Assembly (NCBI GenBank): GCA_963514535.1
Contig: CAUPUB010000128.1
Location: 1-5,325, forward strand
Reading direction: 5' to 3'
DNA: 5,325 bases
Source of the DNA: CAJPSE01 sp963514535
GTDB lineage: Bacteria; Synergistota; Synergistia; Synergistales; Aminobacteriaceae
A program made the translations under genes and the position numbers. Shown one piece after another: positions 4,453 through 5,325 of the stretch; position 1 is the first letter of the stretch; each line of letters starts with the position of its first letter. Below the pieces are notes generated by a model. It searched no databases. It was not told the DNA's origin and saw only the letters and a list, made by a program, of their open reading frames with translations.

Positions 4453-5325
4453 TCAGCCCTTGACGACGATATTGACCAGCTTGTCCGGGACGACGATCGT
4501 CTTGACGACGGGCCGTCCGTCCAGGCGTTCCCCGACGGTGGGGTTGGCCATCACCCGGGCCTCGAGGTCCGCGCTGTCCAGCCCGGCTGGCAGCTCCAGC
4601 TTGGCACGTACCTTGCCGTTGATCTGCACGACGACGGTCACGGCATCCTGGGCCAGGGCGTCCGCCTCGGCGACCGGCCAGGGGGCGACGCTGATAAGGT
4701 CCGTGTTTCCCAGCATCTCCCAGAGCTCCTCGGCGATGTGGGGGGAGAACGGGGACAGACAGCCCAGCAGGACGCTCACGGCCTCGCGCCGCAGGGCGTC
4801 CGCCTCTGCCCCCTCCGCGGCGAAGGAGTAGAGGGCGTTGGTCAGCTCCATCAGGCGCGCGATGGCCGTGTTGAACTGCTTCTCCTTGTCGATGTCGCGG
4901 GTCACGGCCTCGATGGTCGTGTGGATCCTGCGCTTGAAGTCCCGCAGGACGGGGTCCTGGAGCCGATTCATCGGAACGGAGCTCCCCGCGGTCCTCAGAA
5001 CTTCGAGGTGCTCCTCGACGTAGCGCCACACGCGTCCCAGGAAACGGTGCGCTCCCTCCACGCCCCTCTCCGACCAGTCCAGATCGTTCTGGGGTGGCGC
5101 GGCGAAGAGGATGAAGAGCCGGACCGTGTCCGCGCCGTACTTCCCGACGATCTCCGTCGGGTCCACGACGTTGCCCAGGGACTTGGACATCTTGGCCCCA
5201 TCCTTGATCACCATGCCCTGGGTCAGCAGATTGACGAAGGGCTCCCGAACCTTCATCAGCCCGATGTCCACCAGGAACTTCGTGAAGAACCGGGCGTAGA
5301 TCAGGTGCAGACAGGCGTGTTCGAT
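4453..5325 (-). CDS. leuS: Leucyl-tRNA synthetase, C-terminal 290 residues (partial)
   Basis: The frame is open to the window edge (5325) and ends in TGA at 4453-4455. Fragment residues 1-18 read IEHACLHLIYARFFTKFL, the conserved catalytic-core segment of class I LeuRS. KMSKS lies at residues 45-49 (5179-5193), in GAKMSKSLGNVVDP; its lysines stabilise the adenylation transition state. GADTVRLFILFAAPP and DLDWSERGVEGAHRF lead into the helical anticodon-binding-type domain (FSPHIAEELWEMLG at its end). The last about 65 residues (INGKVRAKLELPAG ... IVVPDKLVNIVVKG) are the small C-terminal domain that contacts the tRNA. The enzyme charges tRNA-Leu in the cytosol. The Rossmann half, the HIGH motif and the editing domain lie beyond the window. 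The edge is a window boundary and is no sign of a broken gene. The GTG at 5269-5271 is an internal Val, not a start. Confidence 0.96.
   Translation of the reverse strand: MEHACLHLIYARFFTKFLVDIGLMKVREPFVNLLTQGMVIKDGAKMSKSLGNVVDPTEIVGKYGADTVRLFILFAAPPQNDLDWSERGVEGAHRFLGRVWRYVEEHLEVLRTAGSSVPMNRLQDPVLRDFKRRIHTTIEAVTRDIDKEKQFNTAIARLMELTNALYSFAAEGAEADALRREAVSVLLGCLSPFSPHIAEELWEMLGNTDLISVAPWPVAEADALAQDAVTVVVQINGKVRAKLELPAGLDSADLEARVMANPTVGERLDGRPVVKTIVVPDKLVNIVVKG

Noticed and set aside
3315..4463. Long plus-strand open frame opposite holA (382 codons)
   Set aside because: It is antisense to a recognised gene in GC-rich DNA. Its translation is Gly/Gln/Arg-rich low-complexity sequence with no family likeness.
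4385..5029. Minus-strand open frame overlapping leuS in another frame
   Set aside because: It lies inside leuS and is rich in Arg/Gly/Pro, typical of out-of-frame reading in GC-rich genes.

Overview
The window is GC-rich bacterial chromosome (by eye about 60% GC in the coding parts), with housekeeping genes at both ends and a rearranged accessory stretch between them. The leuS-holA pair, a long-form hibernation factor and a ClpB terminus point to an ordinary free-standing bacterial chromosome. The general style (GC-rich, leuS followed by holA, anaerobe-like MBL and AlbA_2 proteins) reminds me of Synergistota. That is only an impression; no phylogenetic marker here settles it.

Layout. Positions 1-89 hold the last 28 codons of a clpB-like disaggregase gene (+), followed by a strong hairpin terminator (136-173) whose left arm lies in a 16-bp tandem duplication. 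Positions 223-541 hold the C-terminal half of a metallo-beta-lactamase (MBL) fold hydrolase gene (-). It is truncated at its 5' end and frameshifted near 475, so it is a pseudogene. Positions 541-703 are AT-rich and non-coding, bounded by 12-bp inverted repeats (556-567 and 691-702). Positions 704-772 carry what looks like a scrap of a DJ-1/PfpI-family gene (+). An AT-rich promoter region (about 764-830) then leads into the one intact accessory gene, an AlbA_2 / Bergerat-type ATPase / winged-helix protein (872-2416, +, 514 aa).

The most interesting signal is inside that gene: four perfect tandem copies of a 13-bp unit (2105-2156) in the linker between the ATPase part and the C-terminal winged helix. 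Since 13 is not a multiple of 3, gaining or losing one copy shifts the frame and stops translation at 2179-2181 or 2208-2210, just before or at the edge of the DNA-binding domain. The gene's last codons run into a perfect 29-bp direct repeat (2373-2401), repeated at 2521-2549. Two compact hairpins sit between the two copies.

A hairpin at 2634-2659 separates this stretch from the minus-strand block leuS (partial) - holA - hpf. leuS and holA are 49 bp apart and probably co-transcribed. hpf lies 140 bp after holA and appears to have its own extended -10 promoter (3375-3383) and a structured leader. Leucyl-tRNA synthetase serves translation, the delta subunit loads the replication clamp, and HPF stores ribosomes as inactive 100S dimers in slow growth. 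The accessory module sits between the convergent ends of clpB and hpf, a place where insertions and decay do little harm.
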